This document shows positions 17,481 through 26,141 of a stretch of DNA of 64,000 nucleotides, one piece after another. The DNA comes from Microbacterium sp. AG1240. Its GTDB lineage: Bacteria; Actinomycetota; Actinomycetes; Actinomycetales; Microbacteriaceae. The DNA lies in NCBI RefSeq assembly GCF_003635115.1, contig NZ_RBXJ01000003.1, positions 135,324 through 199,323 of the forward strand. Direction: 5' to 3'. Within the stretch, counting starts at the first letter, position 1, and every line of letters starts with the position of its first letter. Under the pieces are notes generated by a model that was not told the DNA's origin, made no database searches, and saw only the letters and a program-made list of their open reading frames with translations. A program made the position numbers and the translations under genes.

Positions 17481-18737
17481 CGTTGGGCCGGTCGGGCGCA
17501 GCATCCGCAACCACTCGGCCACCTGCGCGCGCACCTCCTCGGCGTCGTAGGTCGATTCATCGGCGTTGTCGGCGCGCAGGACGAACACGGGGATGCCGGC
17601 CTTCTCCAGCGCCGCGGTGATGGCCCACCCGCCGCGCGGATCATCGGAGACCAGGTGCACGACACCGTCGACGCCGTGCTGACGGGCCTGCGCGACGTAC
17701 CAGTCGGATGCTTCGGGCGCGACGTACAGGCGTTCGTGGAAGCCGATGAACCGCGACGCGAGTGCCCGCAACGGCTCGCCGCCGTGTCTCGCATAGCCGT
17801 CGGCGGCGATGGACAGGTACATCGACCAGACGAAGACGGCGCCGTAGTGCTCCTCGAAGTGGCGGTAGAAGTCCATGTCGAACCACAGCCCCCGACCGAT
17901 CCACATCAGGCGCGCGCGTTCGTCGGGCACGACGGCGTAGCCGTCGGCGACCCGCTCGGCGATCTCGTCGTGCAGCGCGCGGGCCGCATCACGCGCCCAT
18001 TCGGTGCCGCGATGCCACTGCGGCAGCATCACCGCGGGGATCGTGTCGTTCACCCGCACCGGCAGAGGGCGCGCGCTCGCGATCAAATCGCGCGTACGGC
18101 GGTTCCACTCGGCCTGCTCGTTGCCGAGCGCGAGCATCTCGCGCAGGCGGTCCTCGTCGTAGGAGCGGCCGCTGATGCGTTCGAGCACCGCGCGCAGCTC
18201 GTGCAGCTCCGCCACCATCAGGTCGATCCGGCGCGACCCGACGACGCGCTCCCAGTCGTCGGCGATGAACCGCCACCACTCGTCGACCGGCGCGGTCTGC
18301 GCGACGCTCTCAAACGCGAACAGCTCCACGCCGACGACGTCGCGCCACGCCTCGAAGAGCTTGCGGGTGACGTCGCCGGTGTAGTCCGTCGCGACGAGCG
18401 CGGGGCGAGGGAGCGACCCCCACCCGGGCACCACGTCGCTGTCGCCGTTGAGCACGTTGCCCATCCCGATGAGGTTGTACGGCTCGGAATCGCGTGGCAG
18501 GCCGGCTCGTGCGACGGCGTCGAGCCCCGACTGCGCCGCCCCGCGCGACGCGGCCACCGACGACCACCACTGGTTCACGACGTAGGGCACGTCGAGTGCT
18601 CGGAAGAGCTCGTGCGGCACATCCGCATTCACGAGCGCGATGGGGGTGCCGGCCGCCGCCTCCGCGGCGATCCGGGCGAACCACTCCCGCTGGTGACGCA
18701 GCGCATCACGCGCGGATCGCAGGCGATCGTCAGACAC
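17478..18737 (-). CDS. 2-hydroxyacyl-CoA dehydratase/benzoyl-CoA reductase family subunit without any cysteine
   Basis: 419 residues with the HgdA/HadB/BcrB layout: an N-terminal VNADVPHELFRALDVPYVVNQWW segment, LPRPALVATDYTGDVTRKLFEAW where members have a Cys, the central helical SYDEDRLREMLALGNEQAEWNR, ARLMWIGRGLWFDMDFYRHFEEHYGAVFVW, and a C-terminal VDGVVHLVSDDPRGGWAITAALEKAGIPVFVLRADNAD. Normal members use three Cys per subunit for a [4Fe-4S] cluster; here the whole protein has no Cys, and the positions read RDSEPY, ATDYTGD and VSDDPRG. It overlaps the companion subunit gene by 8 bases. Radical dehydration as in HadBC or HgdAB is therefore unlikely for this subunit; a substrate-binding or altered role is inferred. 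Confidence 0.82.
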   Translation of the reverse strand: MSDDRLRSARDALRHQREWFARIAAEAAAGTPIALVNADVPHELFRALDVPYVVNQWWSSVAASRGAAQSGLDAVARAGLPRDSEPYNLIGMGNVLNGDSDVVPGWGSLPRPALVATDYTGDVTRKLFEAWRDVVGVELFAFESVAQTAPVDEWWRFIADDWERVVGSRRIDLMVAELHELRAVLERISGRSYDEDRLREMLALGNEQAEWNRRTRDLIASARPLPVRVNDTIPAVMLPQWHRGTEWARDAARALHDEIAERVADGYAVVPDERARLMWIGRGLWFDMDFYRHFEEHYGAVFVWSMYLSIAADGYARHGGEPLRALASRFIGFHERLYVAPEASDWYVAQARQHGVDGVVHLVSDDPRGGWAITAALEKAGIPVFVLRADNADESTYDAEEVRAQVAEWLRMLRPTGPT

Positions 18738-19761
18738 GGGCCCCACCCTTCTCACCGAGCGCGTCGATCAGGAGCGACCGGTCAACGCCGCCGTACTCCT
18801 GGTCGTGCAGCACGATCACGGGAAGGGAGGTGGCAGACCGCACTGCCGCCACCTCCCAGCTTGCAGCGTCGTCGCGACGACGGGCGTACGAGACGATCGC
18901 CCGTGCCCCCTGCCGCTCAGCGGCGATCGCGAGTCGCGCGGCCCGCTCGGGGGCGGACCCCCGGTGCGCGGAGTCGCCGTCGCGCCAGTACCTCTCGGCG
19001 AGCCCGTCGAGCGACGGCTCGCGCGCACCGATCTCGAGCCCCAGCGATCCGCCCGCGCAATCATCGGCGACGACGCGGGCACCGCAAGCCTCGATCGCCG
19101 CGACCACCTCGGGCCCGTACTGCGAGCTGCCGGTGAGGGCCACCGGCACGGAGTCGGGGATGGGGTCGGGCTCGGCCGCGAGAGCGGCGCGCAGGCGCTC
19201 CACGGCGACCGCCGCGGGCATCTCGTCGACCGAGGAGCGCCACGCGAAGAAGGTGGCGCCGTCGACCCGGCGACGCATCTCCGCCAGCAGGAGGCGCGCC
19301 AGGTCGCGCTCCCGCACCGCGCGGGCGAGGTCTGCCGCCGACGGCGTGCGCCCGGTCCACGCCTGGAGCCGGGCGGCGAGCAGACCGACCTCCTCGCGCG
19401 CGTACTCGAGCGAGGACGCCCGCGGCAGGTGCACGATGTCGACGAGATGGATCGGCGGCAGCGCCCGCTCCGGCTTCGTCCTGGCGAGTTCGCGGAGCCC
19501 GAAGAAGAGGCGCTGGGTGGCGTCGGAGTCGCTGCACAGCACGATCGCGTCGAGCGGCGCCGCATCCGTCTCGAGCACCCCGGCGAGCACGGCGATCGCC
19601 GCGGGATCCATGCCGGTGCCGAGGATCTCCGTCGCCTCCGCGACGTCGGACCCCGGATGCAGCTCGAGCCGACGCACCATCGCCCCGTGCGCCTCGATGA
19701 GCTCGATCGGCACGTCGCGACCCACCACCGCGATCACCGGCGTCCGCAGCGCGGCGCTCAT
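18730..19761 (-). CDS. 2-hydroxyacyl-CoA dehydratase family subunit (HadC/HgdB-like), depleted in cluster cysteines
   Basis: 343 residues. Family landmarks: TPVIAVVGRDVPIELIEAHGA at the N-terminus, LDAIVLCSDSDATQR (Cys76, at the usual second cluster position), LQAWTGRTPSAADLARAV, the central PVALTGSSQYGPEVVAAIEACGARVVADD Rossmann-like motif, and a C-terminal LPVIVLHDQEYGG. The first cluster Cys region reads GTGMDPAA and the third reads SYARRRDDAASWE, neither with Cys; Cys226 and Cys235 are the only other cysteines. So one of three expected ligands is kept. The start overlaps the CoA-transferase stop by 4 bases. Together with the neighbours it makes the CoA-transferase/two-subunit set known from phenyllactate and 2-hydroxyisocaproate dehydratases, but no activator ATPase gene is present. 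Confidence 0.82.
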   Translation of the reverse strand: MSAALRTPVIAVVGRDVPIELIEAHGAMVRRLELHPGSDVAEATEILGTGMDPAAIAVLAGVLETDAAPLDAIVLCSDSDATQRLFFGLRELARTKPERALPPIHLVDIVHLPRASSLEYAREEVGLLAARLQAWTGRTPSAADLARAVRERDLARLLLAEMRRRVDGATFFAWRSSVDEMPAAVAVERLRAALAAEPDPIPDSVPVALTGSSQYGPEVVAAIEACGARVVADDCAGGSLGLEIGAREPSLDGLAERYWRDGDSAHRGSAPERAARLAIAAERQGARAIVSYARRRDDAASWEVAAVRSATSLPVIVLHDQEYGGVDRSLLIDALGEKGGARV

Positions 19762-20993
19762 ACGATCCGCGCAGCGGAGAGGTCGGCGATGTGCTCGGGA
19801 GAGTAGCCGAGGAGTCCGGACAGCACGTCGTCGGTGTCGGCGCCGAGCGCGTGCGCCGGACGGTCGAGCCCGACGCGGCTGCGGCTGAAGGTGATGGGCA
19901 CTCCCGTTCCCCACAGCTCGGTGTCGACGTCGTAGTCCGGATGCTGGATGCGCACCACCTCGCCGCGCTCCTGCACCCGGGGATCGCGCACGGCGTCGGC
20001 GAGCGATCGCACCGGCGCGCACGGCACGCCGTGCGCTTCGAAAGCGGCCACGGCCTCCTCGACCGAACGGTGCGACGCCCACTGCGACATCCGCTCGTGC
20101 AGGTCGTCGGAGTTGCTGACCCGGTCGTCGCGCAGCGCGAACCTCGGGTCCTGCGCCAGTTCGGGCTCGCCGATCGCGGCGAACACGCCCTTCGCGAAAG
20201 CGTCCGTCGGTCCGCACACGGCGAACCAGCCGTCCTCGGCGCGGAAGGTGCCGAACGGCGCGAGCCTCGGCACGTAGTCACCCGTGCGCGTGGGGTAGCC
20301 CATCGACTCGAACGCGTCGAACGGCTCGCAGGCCACGAGGGAGGTCATGGCCCCCAGCATCGACACGTCGACGTGCTGCCCGTCGCCGCTGCGATCGGCC
20401 TCCATGAGGGCGGCGACCGTGCCGATCACGGCGAACATCGGCGCGGAGAGGTCGGCGATGGGCAGGCCGAACCGCACGGGGCTGTCACCGGGTTCTCCCG
20501 CGGTCATCATGATTCCGCTGAGCGCCTGAACGATGGTGTCCATCGCCTTCCCCCCATCGCCGGCGTTCGATCCGAAGCCGGTGATCGAGGTGTAGACCAG
20601 GCGGGGATTGGCGGCGCGCACCGACTCGTAGTCGATACCGAGGCGGTGGGTGACGCCGGCGCTGAAGTTCTCGACCAGCACGTCGGCGTGAGCGATGAGG
20701 TCGAGCAGCACCGCGCGCCCCTGGTCGGTCTTCAGATCGAGCGAGATGCTCTCTTTGTTGCGTCCGCGCAGCAGCATCGACACCGACATGTCTTCGGCGG
20801 TGGTCTTCACCGGCGAGAGGCCGTCGGGTGTCACATACGGCGAGTTCGTGCGCGAGCTGTCCCCGCCGCGGTGGGGGTTCTCGACTTTGATCACGCGCGC
20901 GCCGAGGCCCCCCAGCATGAGCGTGGCGTAGGGCCCGGCGAGGGCGGTGGTCAGGTCGATGACGATTCGTCCATCGAGCGGCGCGCCGGTCAT
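19758..20993 (-). CDS. CaiB/BaiF-type (class III) CoA-transferase
   Basis: 411 residues. The N-terminal GRIVIDLTTALAGPYATLMLGGLGARVIKVENP and the VLVENFSAGV and YTSITGFG stretches are diagnostic. The catalytic Asp is Asp152 in KAMDTIVQALSGIM, aligned with Asp169 of formyl-CoA transferase. The conserved GDGQHVDVSMLGAM motif follows. It moves CoA from a donor thioester to a carboxylic acid. In Had/Fld systems this activates the 2-hydroxyacid for the dehydratase, matching the two dehydratase-like genes downstream. The ATG overlaps the MarR gene stop by 4 bases. The acid substrate is unknown. Confidence 0.92.
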   Translation of the reverse strand: MTGAPLDGRIVIDLTTALAGPYATLMLGGLGARVIKVENPHRGGDSSRTNSPYVTPDGLSPVKTTAEDMSVSMLLRGRNKESISLDLKTDQGRAVLLDLIAHADVLVENFSAGVTHRLGIDYESVRAANPRLVYTSITGFGSNAGDGGKAMDTIVQALSGIMMTAGEPGDSPVRFGLPIADLSAPMFAVIGTVAALMEADRSGDGQHVDVSMLGAMTSLVACEPFDAFESMGYPTRTGDYVPRLAPFGTFRAEDGWFAVCGPTDAFAKGVFAAIGEPELAQDPRFALRDDRVSNSDDLHERMSQWASHRSVEEAVAAFEAHGVPCAPVRSLADAVRDPRVQERGEVVRIQHPDYDVDTELWGTGVPITFSRSRVGLDRPAHALGADTDDVLSGLLGYSPEHIADLSAARIV

Positions 20994-21562
20994 GTGGGCT
21001 TCTTCCTGTCGGCGGTGGGGAGGGGACGGATATCGGGCGTTCGGGCGAGGGTGCCCCGCAACGGCCGTCGCGAAGCGGCGGCCTCGGCCGCTTCGGCATC
21101 GCCGAACCAGCCGCCCTGGAGGGTCTCGGCGAGAGCTTCGAGCACGACCGGCAGGCGCTCGCCGTCGGCAGCGGTGAGGTCGGCGACGGCCCGCGCCTGC
21201 ATGACGCGCAGTTCGGCGCGCGCGCCGTCCAGCACCTCCCAGCCGGCGTCGGTGAGACGGGCGAGCTTGACGCGCCCGTCCGTGGGGTGGTCGACCGTCT
21301 CGATCAACGAACGGGAGACGAGCGTGGACACGACCTGGTGGCTCGACTGGGGAGTCACGAACGCGCGTCGGGCGAGCTGCGCCGACGAGAGCGGGACGCC
21401 CTCGGCGAGCACGAGGAGCACGTTGAACTCGGCCAGTGTGATGCCGTGGCGCCAGGCGATGTCGTCTGCGGCGCGGTTCATCGACCGCGAGAGGCGGTTG
21501 AGGATGTAGTAGAGCTCGTCGGTGGCGAGGCTCGTGGCGCGAGGGGGCAGCGGCTCGTTCAT
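20990..21562 (-). CDS. MarR-family transcriptional regulator
   Basis: 190 residues. The winged helix is visible: LAEFNVLLVLAEGVPLSSAQLARRAFVTPQSSHQVVSTLVSRSLIE, then the wing DHPTDGRVKLARLTDAG. A 60-residue C-terminal extension is unusual for the family (about 140-150). MarR regulators of catabolic clusters usually repress and are released by a substrate or its CoA thioester. It overlaps both neighbours by 4 bases within the leftward operon. A palindromic candidate operator lies in the divergent promoter at 27768-27785. Confidence 0.9.
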   Translation of the reverse strand: MNEPLPPRATSLATDELYYILNRLSRSMNRAADDIAWRHGITLAEFNVLLVLAEGVPLSSAQLARRAFVTPQSSHQVVSTLVSRSLIETVDHPTDGRVKLARLTDAGWEVLDGARAELRVMQARAVADLTAADGERLPVVLEALAETLQGGWFGDAEAAEAAASRRPLRGTLARTPDIRPLPTADRKKPT

Positions 21563-22431
21563 GGAGCGAACGTATCCGAGACGATTCCATCGGCCGGGAC
21601 GGCCTCACCGGCGAGCTCGGCGAGGAACAGCGCGACCTCGCGGGCGAGTCTGGACGGACTCTCGCCGGCCATCATGTGCCCCTCGTCCTCCCAGAGCACG
21701 GTCTTCGCGCCGCGCACGTTGACCGCGGCGCGCAGGCTCGCCTCGGGACTGATCACCCCGTCGCGGAGTGCGCCGAGGATCAGGACGGGAACGCGGATCG
21801 ACCGGTAGATCTCGGCGAGCGCCTCGTCGGTGGTCGCCTCGGGGAAGGGCTTGCCCTGGTTGATGCGGGACTCCTCCTCGGACTGCGTCGCGAACCGGTC
21901 GACGATCTTCCGGTACATGTGCTCTCGCGCTGCGGCGCGGGCGGGGTCGTCGGTCCAGCCCGCCAGCACCTCGAACTGCGCGCGGACCACCGCCGGGTCC
22001 TTCCGCCCCGCGATGACCTTCGCTCGTCCGGCCGACGACGCCGTCCCTCCCGCCCGGTCGTGGGGCGCGGCGACGACGGAGATGAGAGCGGCGAGACGAT
22101 CCGGGTGCCGGCGCGCGAGGTGCCAGCCGATCCCGCCGCCGTGCGAGACGCCGGTGTAGACGAACCGCTCGATGCCGCGGGCGTCGGCGACACGGCAGAC
22201 GTCGTCGGCCCAGGTGTCGAGCCAGCCTGCCGCCGGCGCATCGGCCAGGTGGGTCGACCGCCCCCACCCCCGCGCCTGGATCTGCAGCACCGGACGGCGC
22301 AGCGGATCGCGGGCGAGGATCTCGGGGTAGCCCCCGGGTTCGAACGACGAGGCGCTCGAGAGGATCGGCATGCCCTCCCCGGGGAACTCGTCGTACCACA
22401 GCGACACGTCGTCGATGGGAATCTCGGGCAT
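21559..22431 (-). CDS. a/b-hydrolase (esterase/lactonase type)
   Basis: 290 residues with an a/b-hydrolase fold: ILSSASSFEPGGYPEIL in the oxyanion region, RGWGRSTHLADAP, nucleophile Ser96 in GVSHGGG, an Asp in ILGALRDGVISP, and His in EDEGHMMAGESPSRL. No signal peptide, so cytoplasmic. It overlaps the MarR gene by 4 bases and the ABC ATPase gene by 1 base, placing it in the import/catabolic operon. A likely role is opening an ester or lactone of the imported compound to the free acid for the CoA-transferase (inference). Confidence 0.86.
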   Translation of the reverse strand: MPEIPIDDVSLWYDEFPGEGMPILSSASSFEPGGYPEILARDPLRRPVLQIQARGWGRSTHLADAPAAGWLDTWADDVCRVADARGIERFVYTGVSHGGGIGWHLARRHPDRLAALISVVAAPHDRAGGTASSAGRAKVIAGRKDPAVVRAQFEVLAGWTDDPARAAAREHMYRKIVDRFATQSEEESRINQGKPFPEATTDEALAEIYRSIRVPVLILGALRDGVISPEASLRAAVNVRGAKTVLWEDEGHMMAGESPSRLAREVALFLAELAGEAVPADGIVSDTFAP

Positions 22432-23249
22432 CAGCCGGCCTTTCTCTGCGTATCGGCACCGGGGGCCGTCGTGACCCTCGCGGCGTTCGGGACGGACTCC
22501 AGAAGCGCCCGCGTGTAGTCCTCGCGCGGGGAGGCGAACAGCTGCTCGGTCGCACCGTGCTCCACGATCCGACCGTTGCGCAGCACCACCACCTCGTCGG
22601 AGATCTGGCGGACGATCGCCAGGTCGTGCGAGATGAACAGCAGGCTCAACGCGAACTCGTTCTGCAGCGTCGTCAACAGGTTCATCACGTCGGCCTGCAC
22701 CGACAGGTCCAGGGCGCTGACGGGTTCGTCGCAGACCAGGAACTGCGGGTCGGTCATGAGCGCCCGCGCGATCGCGATGCGTTGCCGCTGCCCACCCGAG
22801 AACTGCGCGGGGTACCGGAGGAGGGCGCTCTCGTCGAGTCCGACCTTGCGCACGAGCTCTCGCGACCGCGCGTCGGCATCGGCCGCCGTCATCCCGTGGA
22901 AGCGAGCAGGCTCGGTGAGGCTGTAGCCGATGGTGCGCAGCGGGTCGAGCGAACTGTACGGGTCCTGGAAGATGACCTGACGCACCCTTCCGAGCTCGCG
23001 GCGGCGGCGCGCCGAGACCCGGTGGACGGGCTGGCCGAGAAGCCGTATCTCGCCCGCGCTGACGGGTACGAGGCCGAGCACGGCCATGCCGATCGTGGTC
23101 TTGCCCGATCCAGACTCTCCGACCAGACCCAGCGTCCGGCCGCGTTCGATGGTGAACCCGACGCCCTCGACGGCGGTGGAACGTCTACGGCCCGAGCCGT
23201 AGTCGACGCGGATGTCGCGCACCTCGAGCACGGGGGCGGTACCGGTCAT
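22431..23249 (-). CDS. Oligopeptide-type ABC transporter ATP-binding protein (OppF/DppF class)
   Basis: 272 residues from the ATG at 23249 (a longer frame upstream is shadow). Walker A GESGSGKTT, signature SGGQRQRIAIA, Walker B FLVCDEPVSALD, switch His in LLFISHDL, all present. The VEHGATEQLFASPREDYTR segment is typical of the dipeptide/oligopeptide subfamily. It energises uptake together with the fused permease-ATPase upstream, whose stop it overlaps by 4 bases. Confidence 0.93.
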   Translation of the reverse strand: MTGTAPVLEVRDIRVDYGSGRRRSTAVEGVGFTIERGRTLGLVGESGSGKTTIGMAVLGLVPVSAGEIRLLGQPVHRVSARRRRELGRVRQVIFQDPYSSLDPLRTIGYSLTEPARFHGMTAADADARSRELVRKVGLDESALLRYPAQFSGGQRQRIAIARALMTDPQFLVCDEPVSALDLSVQADVMNLLTTLQNEFALSLLFISHDLAIVRQISDEVVVLRNGRIVEHGATEQLFASPREDYTRALLESVPNAARVTTAPGADTQRKAG

Positions 23250-25171
23250 GCCTGAGCCTCCTCGACGAGCGCGCCGACGCGTATGCACCGGCTCACCCGG
23301 GCCGTTCCTGTCGCAACGAGCGGGATCGGATGCTGGGAGCACTCGGCCGTCGCCATCGGGCAGCGCGCGGCGAAACGGCACCCCGACGGCCATGAGCCGG
23401 GCGGCGGGACGATGCCGCCGATCGTCGGGAGGATGTCGCCACGGCGCGCACCGTGCGGATCCGACGCGAGGAGCCCCCGCGTGTAGGGGTGGCGCGGCGA
23501 TCGGAGGAGGCCCTCCACCGTCGCCTCCTCGACGAGCTGTCCGGCGTACATGACGAGCGTGCGGTCGCAGGTCTCGGCCACGACGCCCCAGTCGTGCGTG
23601 ACGAGGATGATCGACATGCCGGTCTCGTCGCGGATCGACGCCAGCAGCGTCAGGATCTCGGCCTGCACGGTGACGTCGAGCGCGGTGGTCGGCTCGTCGG
23701 CGATGAGCAGGCGCGGCCGTCCTGCGAGCGCCTTCGCAATGACGACGCGCTGCGCCATTCCGCCGGAGATCTGGTGCGGGTAGCTCCGGAAGACCCGCTC
23801 GGGATCGGGCAGACGCATCGACGCGAGTAGTTCGACGGCGCGGGCGCGCGCTGCGGCGCGGCCGATCTTCTCGTGCCGCCGCACCACCTCCACGATCTGG
23901 AAGCCGACGGTGAAGGACGGGTCGAGGGCCACGAGGGGCTCCTGCGAGATGTACGCGATGCCGCTGCCGCGCACGTTCTTCATCGCGGCCTTGTCGCCGG
24001 CGGCGTCGCCGGCGATCTCCTGCCCCTCGAAGACGACGCTGCCGCCGGTCACTCGACCGCCGCGCCCGAGCAGTCCGATCGTCGCGAGGGCCGTGACGGT
24101 CTTGCCGCTGCCGGACTCTCCGACGATGCCGAGGATCTCACCCCTGCCGACGTCGAACGACACCCGGTCGACGACGGTGAGCGGCTCGTCCGCGCCGAAG
24201 CCGACCGAGAGCTCCCTCACCCGCAGCAGGGCCTCGCGATGCCGCTCCGCGGGGGCATCGTCGTCGGCCGTCCGTGGCGCCTCGACCGCGCGACGGGAGC
24301 GAGACGGCACGGGGCGCTGCTGCACCTGCTCGGCCGCGGCGTCGCGCAGGGCGTCGCCGAGCAGACCGAACGCGAGGGTGGCGACGACGATCACTCCGCC
24401 GGTCGGGATGAACATCCACGGGAACGATTGGATGGCCGCGGCGGCCTCGGCCACCATGCCGCCCCAGGTGGGGGCGGGCGGCGGCGGGCCGAAAGCGAGG
24501 AAGGACAGGCCGGTCTGGATCCCGAGGGCGGCCGCGGCGAACAGCGACGCCTGAACCAGGATCGTGCCTCTCGCCTGCGGCAGCACGTGCCGCAGCAGGA
24601 TCAGCCACGTCGGCAACCCGGTCACGACCGCGGCCTGCACGAAGGGCGCCTGTCGCTGGGCGAGCACATCACTGCGGAACACGCGGGTGAAGGCCGCCGA
24701 GGCGAGGACGCCGACGGTCACCATCGCCGCGAGCATGCTGTTGTTGAAGATCGCGAGCGAGGCGAGGGTGATGAGGATGGTGGGGATCGACATCACGATG
24801 TCGATGACCGACAGCACCGCGCGGTCGAACGCCCCGCGCAGATAAGCGGCGAGGATCCCCACGGGCACGGCGATGACCAGCATGACGAGCAGTGCCTCGG
24901 CCACGCCCACCAGTGACTCGCGACCGCCGAACATCACCCGGGTGAGCAGGTCGCGCCCGAGCAGATCGGTGCCGAGCCAGTGCGCCGCCGAGGGGCCCTG
25001 ACGGGCGACCGACGGGTCCTGCGCGAGCGGGTCGTAAGGGGAAAGCCAGGGCGCGAACACGGCGGCGAAGACGAGGAGCGCGATGATCGCCGCCGACGCG
25101 ACGCCGAGCGGCTTACGAACCAGGGCGCGCGTCAGCGACGCGGAACGCGGGCGGGAGGTGGAGGTCTTCAT
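23246..25171 (-). CDS. Oligopeptide-type ABC transporter fusion: permease (DppC) plus ATPase (DppD)
   Basis: 641 residues. The first 290 form a DppC-type permease: N-terminal membrane segment and SPYDPLAQDP, then the inner-membrane domain with the EAA-type loop (QAPFVQAAVVTGLPTWLILLRHVLPQ). After an Arg-rich linker the ATPase starts at about 310 with Walker A GESGSGKTV, signature SGGMAQRVVIAKAL, Walker B LLIADEPTTALD, and the oligopeptide-transporter C-terminal extension with a Cys pair (GCRFAARCPMATAECS). The fusion replaces two separate subunits; it is known elsewhere in actinobacteria. It overlaps the neighbouring permease gene by 4 bases. Confidence 0.93.
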   Translation of the reverse strand: MKTSTSRPRSASLTRALVRKPLGVASAAIIALLVFAAVFAPWLSPYDPLAQDPSVARQGPSAAHWLGTDLLGRDLLTRVMFGGRESLVGVAEALLVMLVIAVPVGILAAYLRGAFDRAVLSVIDIVMSIPTILITLASLAIFNNSMLAAMVTVGVLASAAFTRVFRSDVLAQRQAPFVQAAVVTGLPTWLILLRHVLPQARGTILVQASLFAAAALGIQTGLSFLAFGPPPPAPTWGGMVAEAAAAIQSFPWMFIPTGGVIVVATLAFGLLGDALRDAAAEQVQQRPVPSRSRRAVEAPRTADDDAPAERHREALLRVRELSVGFGADEPLTVVDRVSFDVGRGEILGIVGESGSGKTVTALATIGLLGRGGRVTGGSVVFEGQEIAGDAAGDKAAMKNVRGSGIAYISQEPLVALDPSFTVGFQIVEVVRRHEKIGRAAARARAVELLASMRLPDPERVFRSYPHQISGGMAQRVVIAKALAGRPRLLIADEPTTALDVTVQAEILTLLASIRDETGMSIILVTHDWGVVAETCDRTLVMYAGQLVEEATVEGLLRSPRHPYTRGLLASDPHGARRGDILPTIGGIVPPPGSWPSGCRFAARCPMATAECSQHPIPLVATGTARVSRCIRVGALVEEAQA

Positions 25172-26112
25172 CGGCTCTGACGCACCTTCGGGTTGAGGGA
25201 GACGTACGCGACGTCGACCACGAGGTTGATGAGGATGACGATGGCCGTGAACGCGACGCCCACTCCCAGGATCACCGGCAGGTCTTGTCGCGTCGCCGCC
25301 GAGGTGACGAGGCTTCCCAGCCCGGGGAGCACGAACACGTTCTCGATGAAGACCGCCCCGCTGAGAGCGCCGACGGCCATCAGCCCGATGAGCGTCGTCG
25401 TCGGGATCGAGGCGTTCCTCAACACGTGCAGCAGCACGATCCGCGTCTCGGATACCCCCGTCGACCGCAGCACGCGAACGTAGTCGCGCTCGAGCTCTTT
25501 TCGAGCCGAGTCACGCATCTGCTTGGCGATCACCGTGATCCCGCTCAGCGATAGGGCCGCCACGGGGAGCACCAACGAGTTGAGCCATGGCCCGACCCCC
25601 GCAGCCGGCGGCACGTAACCGGTCGCGGGGAAGAGGCGGAGGCCGACCGCGAAGACGGCCACCAGCACGATCGCGATCCAGAAGCTGGGCAGCGCGAAGC
25701 CCACGAGCGAGATCGCGTCGATCGAGCGACCGACCCACCCCTCGCGCAGGGCGCTCGCGAGCCCGACCACGATGCCGAGCACCGCGATGGCCACCGTCGA
25801 GCCCACCATCAGCGAGAACGTGACGCCCATGCGCGCCCAGACGAGCTTCGTCACCGGTTCGCCGCTGTAGATCGAGGTGCCCAGGTCGCCGCGGAACAGC
25901 CCGACGACCCAGTTCGCGTACTGGATCCACAGCGGCTGGTCGAGACCGAGCTGCTGGCGCAGATACTCGACCGCCTGCGGTGTCGCGTTCTCCCCCAGGA
26001 TCGTCTGGGCCGCATCTCCGGGAACCAGCGACATCAGCACGAAGATCGTCAGCGTCGAGACGAAGATCAGCACGATCGACATCAGCACGCGACGGATCAC
26101 CATCATCGTCAT
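25168..26112 (-). CDS. Oligopeptide-type ABC transporter permease (DppB class)
   Basis: 314 residues from the ATG at 26112, which has a GGAG site 6 bases before it; the longer frame is not needed. Six membrane segments; N-terminal IRRVLMSIVLIFVSTLTIFVLMSLVPGD and EYLRQQLGLDQPLWIQYANWVVGLFRGDLG are DppB landmarks, and RKELERDYVRVLRSTGVSETRIVLLHVLRNA is the coupling loop to the ATPase. First membrane component after the binding protein; forms the channel with the fused permease. Confidence 0.94.
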   Translation of the reverse strand: MTMMVIRRVLMSIVLIFVSTLTIFVLMSLVPGDAAQTILGENATPQAVEYLRQQLGLDQPLWIQYANWVVGLFRGDLGTSIYSGEPVTKLVWARMGVTFSLMVGSTVAIAVLGIVVGLASALREGWVGRSIDAISLVGFALPSFWIAIVLVAVFAVGLRLFPATGYVPPAAGVGPWLNSLVLPVAALSLSGITVIAKQMRDSARKELERDYVRVLRSTGVSETRIVLLHVLRNASIPTTTLIGLMAVGALSGAVFIENVFVLPGLGSLVTSAATRQDLPVILGVGVAFTAIVILINLVVDVAYVSLNPKVRQSR

Positions 26113-26141
26113 GTCAGCTCCTTTCGATGCGGCCCGTGGCC

